NCBI GenBank assembly: GCA_964219355.1
Contig: CAXPOZ010000001.1
Location: 248,001-312,000 of the forward strand
Direction of reading: 5' to 3'
Origin: Parvularcula sp964219355
GTDB lineage: Bacteria; Pseudomonadota; Alphaproteobacteria; Caulobacterales; Parvularculaceae
DNA: 64,000 bases
The notes beneath the pieces were generated by a model. The model worked only from the letters and a program-made list of their open reading frames with translations. It did not search any database and had not been told where the DNA came from. This document shows, piece after piece, positions 15,376-23,877 of the stretch. The first letter of the stretch is position 1. Each line of letters begins with the position of its first letter. Made by a program: the position numbers and the translations under genes.

Positions 15376-15609
15376 TTATACCTTGGTCTTTTCTGAAGAT
15401 TCCGAGGCCGGGCTGGTCGGCGGCGTCTCATGGGCGATATTGGCGTCGCCTTTTGCGCCCTTCTCGTCCTCATCGTCATTGAGGCCTTTTTTGAAGGAGC
15501 GGATGCCCTTCGCCATGTCCCCCATGATCGATGAAATCCGCCCGCGCCCACCGAAAAGGACAAGCACGATGACGAGAACGATGAGTAATTGCTGCCAACC
15601 TACGGCCAT
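15376..15609 (-). CDS. tatA: Sec-independent translocase subunit TatA
   Basis: A 77-residue pore-forming subunit with one span (WQQLLIVLVIVLVLFGG), a hinge, the amphipathic helix (GDMAKGIRSFKKGLND) and an acidic tail. The F-G-x-G-R-I pattern after the span is typical of TatA. It lies 71 bases after scpB and begins the tatABC run. Confidence 0.95.
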   Translation of the reverse strand: MAVGWQQLLIVLVIVLVLFGGRGRISSIMGDMAKGIRSFKKGLNDDEDEKGAKGDANIAHETPPTSPASESSEKTKV

Positions 15610-15680
15610 GGGACATCTCCGATATTGAGATCGGGGTCTATTATAGCCCTGAAATCAATGCACGTAATTATACGGGATAC

Positions 15681-16532
15681 TTAATCATCACCGTCGTCGA
15701 TGTCACCTTCGGTGAATTCGGCGTGGAATTCCGCGTCTTCCCCAAGTGATGCCGGATCCTCGCCCTCTTCGGCGTCATCGGCACGCGGGGTCGGCACTTC
15801 AAAGCCCGGCGGCAGACGCGCTTCGAGAAGGCCGGCGGCTTTGAGGTCAGAAAGCCCTGGCAGATGCGACAGGGCTTCAAGCCCGAAATGCTCAAGGAAG
15901 GCTGGTGTCGTGCCGTAAATCAGCGGCCGGCCCGGCACTTCGCGGCGCCCGCGCGGACGGATCCACCCAAGTTCCAAAAGCTGGTCGAGCGAGCCCTTGG
16001 CGACGGCCACACCGCGCACTTCTTCGATCTCGGCGCGTGAACAGGGCTGGTGATAGGCAATGATGGCGAGCGTTTCGAGCGCCGCGCGGGAGAGTTTGCG
16101 CTGCTGTGTCCGGTGCTCAACGAGGACATGGGCAACATCGGCGGCCGTCACGAACTGCCACGCATTGTTCACCTTGCGTAAGTTCACACCGCGACGGTCG
16201 TAATGACGCTCCAGGAGCTCAAGCTGGCGCGGCAGATCCGCGCCCGGCACGCGCTCTTCAAGCGCTGCCTCGGTCAGCGGCGTTGCGGACGCAAAGAGGA
16301 CAGCTTCAAGGCGGCGCAACGCTTCGGCATCCGCCGCTTCACGGGCGAAGGGGTTTTCCTGTTCCTCGCGTTCTTCCCCGTCGAGGGTCACGACCTGGCC
16401 TTCCTTCTCTTCGGGCTCATCCGCCAGCTCCGTATCCGTATCATCCGTTTCGGGCGAATATTCGGCGGCAAGACGTTCCTGTGCGCCGCGGGCATCGAGC
16501 GGCTCATCTTCCTTCGCCTCTGGCTTACTCAT
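15681..16532 (-). CDS. scpB: Segregation and condensation protein ScpB
   Basis: A dimeric winged-helix partner of ScpA and SMC in chromosome condensation. 283 residues. The conserved core (about 85-215) shows RRLEAVLFASATPLTEAAL, NAWQFVTAADVA, SRAALETLAIIAYHQP and RGRREVPGRPLIYGTT. Both ends are extended with acidic, low-complexity sequence (EPEEKEGQVV; EFTEGDIDDGDD), a common alphaproteobacterial feature. Its start overlaps the scpA stop by 4 bases. Confidence 0.95.
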   Translation of the reverse strand: MSKPEAKEDEPLDARGAQERLAAEYSPETDDTDTELADEPEEKEGQVVTLDGEEREEQENPFAREAADAEALRRLEAVLFASATPLTEAALEERVPGADLPRQLELLERHYDRRGVNLRKVNNAWQFVTAADVAHVLVEHRTQQRKLSRAALETLAIIAYHQPCSRAEIEEVRGVAVAKGSLDQLLELGWIRPRGRREVPGRPLIYGTTPAFLEHFGLEALSHLPGLSDLKAAGLLEARLPPGFEVPTPRADDAEEGEDPASLGEDAEFHAEFTEGDIDDGDD

Positions 16533-17350
16533 TGATGGGACTCCTTACGGGCACTTCGCAGATAGATGGGCGAGAACGGCGCGCTCTGACGAAGCTCAAC
16601 CGAACCGCTTTTGGCAAATTCGAGGGCGGCGGAGAAATTACTGGCGACGACGGAGCGGGCCGGCGCCCGGCCATCCCCGCCACCAACCGTGGCAAGCAGG
16701 CACCAGTCTGGCATCTCGCCGAGCAGGCGTTCGAGACGCTCGCGCGCAGCTTCGAGTGCAAAGACCGGCGGCGGGTCACGATGATAGGTGACCGGAATGC
16801 TCCGCACACGCTGGGTCGTATAGGCTTTCAGGAGATCATATAGATCCGCCGTGAATGAGGTCTGGGTCTCAACCCTCAACCCCTCCTGCCCGCGCGCAAA
16901 GACATCGACCCCAAGCTGAGGCAGCGCATGGAGGTCTTCGGACGCCTTGCGCATGGCATCGAGGCGCTGGAGCTGGAAGGCGAGCCGCGCGGACAGCTCG
17001 TCGGCGGTCGGCTCCTCGCCATCCTCTTTGGGGCTCGGCAGCAAGATCTTGGATTTAAGGAACGTCAGCCAGGAGGCCATGACGAGATAGTCAGCCGCGA
17101 GTTCGAGATCGCGCTTCTTGGCTTCCTCGATAAAGGCTAGATACTGATCAACCAGCGCCGTCACCGAAATGTGTCGCAGATCCACCTTCTGGCGGCGCGC
17201 CAGATCGAGGAGGACGTCGAGCGGCCCCTCATAGCCATCAAGCTGCACGAGGAAGTCTTCCGGATCAGGTTCGGCCCTGACCGGTTCGTCAAAATTCTCG
17301 TCTTGAGGCTCAGCCGCCATTTCCGGCGGGGTCAGCGAATCACCATCCAT
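16529..17350 (-). CDS. scpA: Segregation and condensation protein ScpA
   Basis: The kleisin that bridges SMC heads. 273 residues. The N-terminal kleisin motif FLVQLDGYEGPLDVLLDLAR is followed by QKVDLRHISVTALVDQYLAF and YLVMASWLTFLKSKILLP. The C-terminal winged-helix region ends near RSARKESHQ. Acidic N-terminal extension of about 30 residues. Start at 17350 overlaps the nagZ stop by one base; start and stop overlaps along scpB-scpA-nagZ imply one operon. Confidence 0.95.
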   Translation of the reverse strand: MDGDSLTPPEMAAEPQDENFDEPVRAEPDPEDFLVQLDGYEGPLDVLLDLARRQKVDLRHISVTALVDQYLAFIEEAKKRDLELAADYLVMASWLTFLKSKILLPSPKEDGEEPTADELSARLAFQLQRLDAMRKASEDLHALPQLGVDVFARGQEGLRVETQTSFTADLYDLLKAYTTQRVRSIPVTYHRDPPPVFALEAARERLERLLGEMPDWCLLATVGGGDGRAPARSVVASNFSAALEFAKSGSVELRQSAPFSPIYLRSARKESHQ

Positions 17351-18369
17351 TAAGAAAGAGTAGACGGTTCCATCAATGAGGCAAAGCGTTCCTCAAGTTT
17401 TGCCATTTCAATGGCAGATGGCTCGCGCAATTGAGAGAGCGCTTTTTCGCTGCGTCTCTCCGCTTCTGCACTCAGCGGGCCGCAGCCAATCGCGACCGCG
17501 ACCATCTCGGCCATGTCGCCATTGCAGTGAAGAACGAGGTCACAGCCTGCCTTGAGCGAGCCCTCTGCCCGTTCAGTGAAGCTGCCGGTCAGCGCCTTCA
17601 TCGAAAGATCGTCGGTCATCAGGAGGCCGTCAAAACCGATCTGCCCCCGGATGATATCATCGATGACTTTCGACGAAAGGGTCGCCGGCTGGTCAGCGTC
17701 GACCGCCTCATAAACAATATGCGCTGTCATCCCGAGGGGGATGTCATTGAGTGCCCGGAACGGCGCAAAGTCCGTGTTGTCCAGCACCTCTTCCGCCTCG
17801 CACACGCGCGGCAGGTCGAGATGGCTGTCGCACATGGCGCGGCCATGGCCGGGGATGTGTTTGGCGATCGGCAGGCAACCGCCCGCAATCAGCCCATCGG
17901 CCAGCGCCCGGCCCAGCTTTGCGACAATTTCGGGGTCTTCGGAGAAAGCGCGGTCCCCAACGATGTCATGGGCGCCGGGCTGGCGGACATCGATCATCGG
18001 CGCGCAATTGACGTTGCAGCCGACGAGGCGGCTGTCCCGGCCCAGAATCTCGCCCGCAGTCCGCGCGGCCTCTTCGGCCTTATCGAGCCCGGCCTTTTCG
18101 ACGAGCGCGCCGATCTCCCCCATCGCGACGCGTTTGGGCACGATATGCGGGGAGAGCCGGCTGACGCGGCCGCCTTCATGATCGATCAGGATCGGAACAT
18201 TGCGCCCAAGCAGCGTGCGCAACTCCGTACACAGGATGCGCGTCTGCTCCGCCGTCTCACAATTTCGCCGGAAGAGAATGAACCCCCATGGGTTCGTATC
18301 CGAGAAGAACGCCTTTTCGTCGGCTGTGAGAGAATGGCCCTCACAGCCGAAGATCACATTACGGACCAT
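17350..18369 (-). CDS. nagZ: Beta-N-acetylhexosaminidase (GH3), peptidoglycan recycling
   Basis: A cytosolic GH3 enzyme that removes GlcNAc from anhydro-muropeptides during cell-wall recycling. 339 residues, single-domain NagZ type. Key motifs are the substrate-binding KHIPGHGRAMCDSHLDLP loop with the His/Asp catalytic dyad and LMTDDLSMKAL, where the first Asp of the TDD is the nucleophile. Lies between the SPOR gene (9 bases) and scpA (1-base overlap). Confidence 0.94.
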   Translation of the reverse strand: MVRNVIFGCEGHSLTADEKAFFSDTNPWGFILFRRNCETAEQTRILCTELRTLLGRNVPILIDHEGGRVSRLSPHIVPKRVAMGEIGALVEKAGLDKAEEAARTAGEILGRDSRLVGCNVNCAPMIDVRQPGAHDIVGDRAFSEDPEIVAKLGRALADGLIAGGCLPIAKHIPGHGRAMCDSHLDLPRVCEAEEVLDNTDFAPFRALNDIPLGMTAHIVYEAVDADQPATLSSKVIDDIIRGQIGFDGLLMTDDLSMKALTGSFTERAEGSLKAGCDLVLHCNGDMAEMVAVAIGCGPLSAEAERRSEKALSQLREPSAIEMAKLEERFASLMEPSTLS

Positions 18370-18378
18370 GGTGGCCCG

Positions 18379-19161
18379 TTACCGCTGGCGGGCAAGGCAA
18401 TCCTGCCCGGCAGCTTTCAGGGAGTTACAATGCGACTGCGCGGCATCGCGGCTGCCGAACTCACCAACCCAGAGGCGGTGATAGGTCACCCCGTTGACGA
18501 CAGCGACATTCACCTCAGGTGTCTGCCCGCTGATCAGCGTGCCGTAGCGGCCTGACAGGCGGTTATAATTGTTCATCGCCTCGTCGTTCGAGCCGAAGGC
18601 GCCGATCTGCACCGCCCAGGTGCCAGCCGCCCCGGCAGCAGGCGTCGTGGTGGTCTGTTGCGGCTGCGGACGGGTGGTCGTCGTCGGACGCTCTTCGCGC
18701 GGAGCCACAGTCGGCACAGGCGGCGTATCAACAACCGGATCATCAAGAACAGCGGTTTGCGGGAAGGGATCGGTCGGCTCATCGCCGCCGAGATCCATGC
18801 CCGTATCGGAGGAAGATGAGACAGGGTCATCATCATAGCCGGTGAGCGGGTCTTCCTGCGGATCGATATCGGCCACGACACGCGAGGTGTCAGTCGAGTT
18901 GAGCTCCTGCATCACCGTATCACGGGTCGTATCGGCCGGTGTCAGCTCGATCTCCTCGCGCACGGGCTCCGAATTTGCCGAAACAATCGGCAGATCGGCG
19001 CCAGCAGAACGGTCGGCCAGTCCCCGCTGATACGCGAAATAGACGATGGCTGAGAAAACGCTGAGAACGATCAGGAAGATGGACAGGATCCAGAAGCCGG
19101 AGAGGCCTCCGTCATCTTCGAGATCATCATATCCTTCATCCGCGATGGATGTGCTTGACAT
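18379..19161 (-). CDS. SPOR-domain cell-envelope protein
   Basis: A 260-residue type II membrane protein. A short acidic cytoplasmic start (DEGYDDLEDDGG) precedes one span (FWILSIFLIVLSVFSAIVYF). A long Pro/Thr/Asp-rich periplasmic linker follows, and then a C-terminal SPOR domain (about 180-258: WAVQIGAFGSNDEAMNNYNRL ... HRLWVGEFGSRDAAQSHC). SPOR domains bind denuded septal glycan, so a role in division is likely. It is the first gene of the SPOR-nagZ-scpA-scpB-tatABC run. argS, which in many relatives lies between this gene and dgt, is absent. Confidence 0.9.
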   Translation of the reverse strand: MSSTSIADEGYDDLEDDGGLSGFWILSIFLIVLSVFSAIVYFAYQRGLADRSAGADLPIVSANSEPVREEIELTPADTTRDTVMQELNSTDTSRVVADIDPQEDPLTGYDDDPVSSSSDTGMDLGGDEPTDPFPQTAVLDDPVVDTPPVPTVAPREERPTTTTRPQPQQTTTTPAAGAAGTWAVQIGAFGSNDEAMNNYNRLSGRYGTLISGQTPEVNVAVVNGVTYHRLWVGEFGSRDAAQSHCNSLKAAGQDCLARQR

Positions 19162-19260
19162 TACCTACCTCCGCGACGGCTTTGCCCCCACGCAACGCCA
19201 ACGTCCAAATTGCAATAGCAACCAAGCTGGTAAACGTGGCGTTAACATTTGGCTGGGGAG

Positions 19261-20475
19261 CTACAACCAGCGGGTCGCATCGAACAGTTTCCGGTGTTCC
19301 TCGATGGCAAATCCGTCCGTCATGCCGGCGATATAGTCGCAGATCGCCCGCGCCCGCTTGTCATCCGGCTTGCCCTCCTGGCGGTTGAACCAGACCGGCG
19401 GCAGGACGCCCGGCTCCTCGAAGAACAACTGAAAGAGGTCTCTCACGATTCGCTTCGCGTGACTGCGCGCGCGATTGACCTTGTAGTGGCGGTACATCTT
19501 GCCGAACAGGAATTCGCGAAGAGTCCGGATGTCAGGCGCCAGCGCTTCGGAGAAAGCGACCATCGGCTCGCTCGCCGCCCTCACCTCTTCGGCAGAGGCG
19601 GGGTTGAGTTCCGCAAGGCGGCGGGTGGTTTCCTCAAAGACGTCATTGACCATGCGGCCGATCAGGACCGAGACCGCCTCAGCGATCTGCACAGCCTCGG
19701 GCGCATCGGGCCAGTCACGGCAGACGCTGGCAAGCGACGGCCCGAGCAGCGGCACGTCTTTGGCCTCGGCCATAGTGAAGAGCCCGGCGCGCAGACCGTC
19801 CTGCGCATCGTGGTTGTTGTAGGCGATATCGTCGGCAAGCGCCGCGATCTGAGCCTCAAGCCCCGCATAGGTGTGAAGCTCAAGATCGTGCCCAGCGGCA
19901 TATTCCGCGAGCGCCGCCGGCATCGGCTCCAGTTTCTTGCCCTTCGCCTTGGCTTTCTCCTCGGCCAATGCGCCCGTGATCGGGCCATTATGCTTCACTG
20001 TGCCTTCGAGCGTCTCCCATGAAAGGTTGAGCCCGTCATAGGAGGCGCGGTGGCGCTCCAGCTTTGTCAGCACCCGCAGCGTCTGGGCGTTGTGATCAAA
20101 ACCGCTGTAATCGGCCATGCATTCTTCGAGCACATCCTCGCCCGTATGCCCGAAGGGCGGATGGCCAAGGTCATGGGCGAGAGCGACGACCTCCCCCAGA
20201 TCCTCATCAAGGCGCAGACGGCGGCAGAGCGAGCGCGCGATCTGGCTGACCTCAAGGCTGTGGGTCAGTCGCGTGCGGTAGTGATCGCCCTCATGAAAGA
20301 CGAACACTTGAGTCTTGTGCTTGAGCCGCCGGAAGGCGACCGAGTGGATCACCCGGTCGCGGTCCCGCTGGAACGGGGTGCGGGTTTCGGATTCAGGTTC
20401 GGCATGAAGCCGCCCGCGCGTCTTCTCGGCACGGGTGGCATAAGGGGCGAGCGGCGCGGGAAAAGGAAGCGGCAT
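19261..20475 (-). CDS. dgt: dGTP triphosphohydrolase-like HD protein
   Basis: A dNTP triphosphohydrolase of the HD superfamily that lowers or balances dNTP pools. 404 residues from the ATG at 20475, which has GGAGG about 8 bases upstream. A start 11 codons further upstream lacks one. Metal ligands are seen in RTRLTHSLEVSQIARSL, VALAHDLGHPPFGHTGE and the later LADDIAYNNHD. It is the short alphaproteobacterial type. A 99-base gap separates it from the SPOR gene. Confidence 0.92.
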   Translation of the reverse strand: MPLPFPAPLAPYATRAEKTRGRLHAEPESETRTPFQRDRDRVIHSVAFRRLKHKTQVFVFHEGDHYRTRLTHSLEVSQIARSLCRRLRLDEDLGEVVALAHDLGHPPFGHTGEDVLEECMADYSGFDHNAQTLRVLTKLERHRASYDGLNLSWETLEGTVKHNGPITGALAEEKAKAKGKKLEPMPAALAEYAAGHDLELHTYAGLEAQIAALADDIAYNNHDAQDGLRAGLFTMAEAKDVPLLGPSLASVCRDWPDAPEAVQIAEAVSVLIGRMVNDVFEETTRRLAELNPASAEEVRAASEPMVAFSEALAPDIRTLREFLFGKMYRHYKVNRARSHAKRIVRDLFQLFFEEPGVLPPVWFNRQEGKPDDKRARAICDYIAGMTDGFAIEEHRKLFDATRWL

Positions 20476-20582
20476 CGGGGGCCTCCGGGAATGTCTCGAT
20501 GAGCCCATCGATTCGGCCCATTTGCCGCGAATCTCAAGGCCTCTCCCTTTTCACTGGGTTCGGCAGAAGATAGGGTCGCGCG

Positions 20583-21770
20583 ATGACACCGGTATCAATC
20601 CTCAGACTTGCCTTCCTCATACTCGGGGTCTTTCCGCTTCTGAGCTGCAGTGATGCGGGTTCAGAGACCGCGCCGCCATTCCACGTGGCAAACGGTCTTT
20701 TCGACATGAGTGAGAAGGATACGCTGGGGCTCTCGCGTACCGAGGGCGCTGAAACCTACACAGTCTTCCGCGCTGAAGCGGGAAGCGCCCAGTATAACCA
20801 CGCCGCGGTGCTGATCGGGTTCAAGGGCCAGCTTTATGCGATGTGGCAATCCTCGCAGCAGGATGAGGATGCTGCAGATACGCGTGTTCTTTATTCGGTC
20901 AGTGATGACGGAACCGAATGGTCCGCCCCCGCCGTTTTGTCAGCCCCCCTCGAACAGGGGATCATGTCCTCCGGTGGCTGGTGGACGGATGGCGATACGC
21001 TGATCGCCTATCTTCTCGTCTGGCCGGAACGGCCCGGCAGTCCGGATCACAGTTACACGCTTTATCGTGCGAGTACGGATGGCCAAACTTGGAGCGAGCC
21101 GAAAGCAGTCATGCGCCGCGACGGCACCGCCCTCTCAGGCGTCATCGAGCAGGATATGCGCGCCCTCCCCGATGGCCGCATCCTGACGGCGGTTCATGAG
21201 GCGCCCGGCCTGATCGTCAGTCCTTATTACACGGATGATCCCGCCGGCATTTCAGGCTGGACCAAAGGACAGATGAGTAACCTGCCTCATGAAGGGCCGA
21301 TCAGCCGGGAGCTTGAGCCCAGCTGGTACCGCCGAGCCGATGGCGCGCTGGTCATGACCTTTCGCGATCAGGCAAGCAGCCATCTGAAACTGGCGTCGCT
21401 CAGCCGAGACCGGGGCGAGAGCTGGACAACGCCGATGCTGACCAACTTCCCTGACAGCCGCTCAAAGCAAAGCGCCGGCAATCTGCCGAACGGCACGGCC
21501 TTTCAGGTCAATAACCCCTCGACTGACAAGACGCGCCTGCCGCTTGTCCTGACACTGAGTGAGGATGGCGTCCTGTTTGACCAGGCATTCCTGCTGCGCA
21601 GCCGTGAAGACCTACCGCCGCAGCGATATGAAGGGAAATACAAACGCGAAGGATACAGCTATCCCAAAAGCCTCGTTCAGGACGGCTGGCTCTATGTCGC
21701 CTATGCAACGAACAAGGAAGATATCGAGATCACCCGCGTGCCGATATCTTCCCTGACTGCGCCGAACTGA
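20583..21770 (+). CDS. Lipoprotein with sialidase-like (BNR/Asp-box) propeller
   Basis: A 395-residue exported lipoprotein: signal FLILGVFPLLSC with the lipobox Cys at residue 22. The body has Asp-box repeats (SVSDDGTEWSAP, ASTDGQTWSEP, SRDRGESWTTP) of a six-bladed sialidase fold. An Arg-rich FRDQASSHLKLASL segment could supply part of a catalytic pocket, but the full GH33 Arg triad cannot be confirmed by eye. Probable role: an outer-membrane glycan hydrolase or glycan-binding protein. The stop lies directly against that of the convergent lipoprotein gene. Confidence 0.7.
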   Translation: MTPVSILRLAFLILGVFPLLSCSDAGSETAPPFHVANGLFDMSEKDTLGLSRTEGAETYTVFRAEAGSAQYNHAAVLIGFKGQLYAMWQSSQQDEDAADTRVLYSVSDDGTEWSAPAVLSAPLEQGIMSSGGWWTDGDTLIAYLLVWPERPGSPDHSYTLYRASTDGQTWSEPKAVMRRDGTALSGVIEQDMRALPDGRILTAVHEAPGLIVSPYYTDDPAGISGWTKGQMSNLPHEGPISRELEPSWYRRADGALVMTFRDQASSHLKLASLSRDRGESWTTPMLTNFPDSRSKQSAGNLPNGTAFQVNNPSTDKTRLPLVLTLSEDGVLFDQAFLLRSREDLPPQRYEGKYKREGYSYPKSLVQDGWLYVAYATNKEDIEITRVPISSLTAPN

Positions 21771-22214
21771 TCAGCCGAAACGACGGCCCTCACCATTCCG
21801 CGCAAGGCGCACTTCGCGTTTCAGCTCTGCCAGATTGGTAATCGGCCGGGATTGCAACTCCGCATTCCGGAAGGGACGCTCGCGGCCATATTGAGCTTCC
21901 CAGACCTCATCCATCTTCTCATCAGTCAACGGCCCCTCGAACGGCACGGCGGCAAGATCATCTTCAGTCTCAAGGCTCGCGCCTGTCCCCGGCAGGTAGA
22001 TCGCGCCGGTATGGAAATCGACGGCATAGGCGATGATGCCGGGAATAAGGAAAAGCAGGAGCCCGATGCCGTCGAGCACAGCAACACCGGCATCAATGCG
22101 CCCGCTCTGCTGACCTCGGCGTTCAGGATAAAGAATCGAACCGCAGGCACCGAGCGGCAGGGCAGCGGCCCCAAGGCCCAGACGTTGAAGAAGAAGGCGG
22201 CGTGAAATGGTCAT
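21771..22214 (-). CDS. Small lipoprotein with twin-arginine-like signal
   Basis: A 147-residue protein with signal MTISRRLLLQRLGLGAAALP and lipobox LGAC. The SRRLLL segment may direct Tat export. One further hydrophobic segment (GIGLLLFLIPGIIAYAVDF) suggests a second membrane contact. The C-terminal half is charged, with no known domain. The ATG at 22214 has GAGGGG upstream; a start 12 codons further upstream is less likely. Function unknown. Confidence 0.65.
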   Translation of the reverse strand: MTISRRLLLQRLGLGAAALPLGACGSILYPERRGQQSGRIDAGVAVLDGIGLLLFLIPGIIAYAVDFHTGAIYLPGTGASLETEDDLAAVPFEGPLTDEKMDEVWEAQYGRERPFRNAELQSRPITNLAELKREVRLARNGEGRRFG

Positions 22215-22346
22215 GATGAAAATCCCCTCGTCAAAATGAGACCTCATCATAACGCTGAATGCGCCCAGCCGGTTCCGCGAATGACAGCAAGGCTGCTGAT
22301 TTTCTTTCCCCTGTTAAAGCGGCGCGGGACTGCCTATCTTCCGGTC

Positions 22347-22691
22347 ATGGCAGACGGAAATGACAGCCCCGACATCACGATGACCGACCGCGCCGCGCGG
22401 CGGATCTCGAAAATCCTGAGCAGTGAGCCTGAGGGTTCGATGCTGCGGATCGCCGTACTCGGCGGCGGGTGTTCAGGCTTTCAGTATGACTTCCAGATCG
22501 TACAAGCGCGCGAGGATGATGACCTGGTCCTTGAGCGCGACGGCGCGGTGGTCCTGATCGATGAGATGAGCCAGCAATATATGCCCGGCGCCGTCATTGA
22601 TTACACCGAAGAGCTGATCGCGGCGGCCTTCAAGATCGACAATCCGCTGGCGACCGCCAATTGTGGCTGCGGGACGAGTTTTTCGATCTAG
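22347..22691 (+). CDS. erpA: Iron-sulfur cluster insertion protein (ErpA/IscA family)
   Basis: An A-type carrier that hands Fe-S clusters to apo-proteins. 114 residues with ITMTDRAARRISKIL, the first ligand Cys in VLGGGCSGFQYDF, and the C-terminal pair in TANCGCGTSFSI. Start chosen at the ATG before ADGNDSPD; upstream codons are not conserved in type. Position between dgt-side genes and xthA matches a common alphaproteobacterial order, here interrupted by a low-GC gene. Confidence 0.93.
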   Translation: MADGNDSPDITMTDRAARRISKILSSEPEGSMLRIAVLGGGCSGFQYDFQIVQAREDDDLVLERDGAVVLIDEMSQQYMPGAVIDYTEELIAAAFKIDNPLATANCGCGTSFSI

Positions 22692-23356
22692 GCTAGCTGG
22701 CTTACATCCGGGTACGCATGAATGATGTACCGCGAAAGCCTGTTCCTCTTTGGAAGTCCCAAGACAGAATTGATGATCATTTCTGCGGATTCCCATGCCT
22801 CTGCGCTAGCAGGCCCCTTCATCTCGTCATCACCAATGAAGTTGGCGAAAACCAGCCAAGCAGGAATTTTTCTTTGCCTCAGGAAATTCAGGTGAGCCAG
22901 TCGATTCGCGATCTGATAAAAATGCTGTGTCCAGTCCGCACGGTTTTCCGACGCTCCTAAACCCTTTGCCAGCGCGTCAAAAGCAGCTTCAATTTTCCTG
23001 CGGGATTCGCCATTCGCCTGTGTCGGTGGGCTGCACATTTCTCGAATGTGCGCCTTGGCTTCGACAAGGATCACATCACCCTTTGATGTCAGACCGAGAG
23101 CATCCCATTGCGGACCCCGTGCTGGCCAGAATTCCTTGAGCTCACTCTTCAGGAAACCGAGTTCCAGAACATCCAGAAATGAACCGTCCCGATATTCCGC
23201 ATAATCATCGGACGAAACGGGGGATTTCCAGATGAGATCGCGATCCCCACCGATGGCTTGGACTATGGGGATTTCCAGTTCAGCGGCTTTCTTAGCGACA
23301 GCCTTTTGAATCCATTTTAGGCTTCCCTTTTTGCCTTCCGGCTGAACGGCTCTCAT
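22688..23356 (-). CDS. Probable PD-(D/E)XK nuclease-fold protein
   Basis: A 222-residue protein of a widespread but uncharacterised family. The core GPQWDALG ... GDVILVEAKAH carries Asp85, Glu99 and Lys101 in the D-x(13)-E-x-K order of the restriction-endonuclease fold. The N-terminus is basic (EGKKGSLKWIQKAVAKK). The C-terminal region is helical. Base composition is lower in GC than its neighbours and it breaks the erpA-xthA neighbourhood, so recent gain is likely. The ATG at 23356 follows GAGGGGGAA. The nuclease call rests on the motif alone; it may act on DNA in repair or defence. Confidence 0.6.
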   Translation of the reverse strand: MRAVQPEGKKGSLKWIQKAVAKKAAELEIPIVQAIGGDRDLIWKSPVSSDDYAEYRDGSFLDVLELGFLKSELKEFWPARGPQWDALGLTSKGDVILVEAKAHIREMCSPPTQANGESRRKIEAAFDALAKGLGASENRADWTQHFYQIANRLAHLNFLRQRKIPAWLVFANFIGDDEMKGPASAEAWESAEMIINSVLGLPKRNRLSRYIIHAYPDVSQLA

Positions 23357-23418
23357 TTTATTCCCCCTCACATTGCCGGAACTGGTCATAGATCACAGAA
23401 ACGAGCTAGTAACTCTCC

Positions 23419-23874
23419 ATGAACACGATCTTCCTCCCCATGCTCGTTCAGGTTGGCCTGACCTTCGTCATTCTCCTGTTCATTCCCGGCAACCGGATCC
23501 GCGATCTCAAAGCGGACCCCTCGATTTACAAACCTGCGGCGCTCGATAATTCCGTTTATTCCGAGCGCAGCCGCAAATTCGCGAACAGCTTTGCGAACCA
23601 GCTTCAGCTCCCTGTCCTGTTTTATGTCGGCTGCCTTCTTGCGCTGATGGTCGGGGCGACGGGGCTCTGCGCTGGCATCTTTGCCTGGGCTTTTGTGGGC
23701 CTGCGGATCATCCATGCCATCATCCATGTGACCTATAATAATGTCCGGCAGCGCTTTTTTGCCTTTGCGGCAGGGGTCGCCACGCTGATCGGTTTCTGGA
23801 TCGTCGTTGCGTTGGCGGCGAAAGACAGCCCGCTCCTGACCGGCACCAATCCGCTCACCGGGCTCGGCGGCTGA
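23419..23874 (+). CDS. MAPEG family membrane protein
   Basis: A 151-residue integral membrane protein with four hydrophobic segments, of the bacterial MAPEG group. It has NQLQLPVLFYVGCLLAL and LRIIHAIIHVTYNNVRQRF, the conserved Arg/Asn pattern of the family (eicosanoid and glutathione metabolism in eukaryotes). The bacterial substrate is unknown. It starts a tight co-directional run: xthA follows after 3 bases. Confidence 0.85.
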   Translation: MNTIFLPMLVQVGLTFVILLFIPGNRIRDLKADPSIYKPAALDNSVYSERSRKFANSFANQLQLPVLFYVGCLLALMVGATGLCAGIFAWAFVGLRIIHAIIHVTYNNVRQRFFAFAAGVATLIGFWIVVALAAKDSPLLTGTNPLTGLGG

Positions 23875-23877
23875 CGC

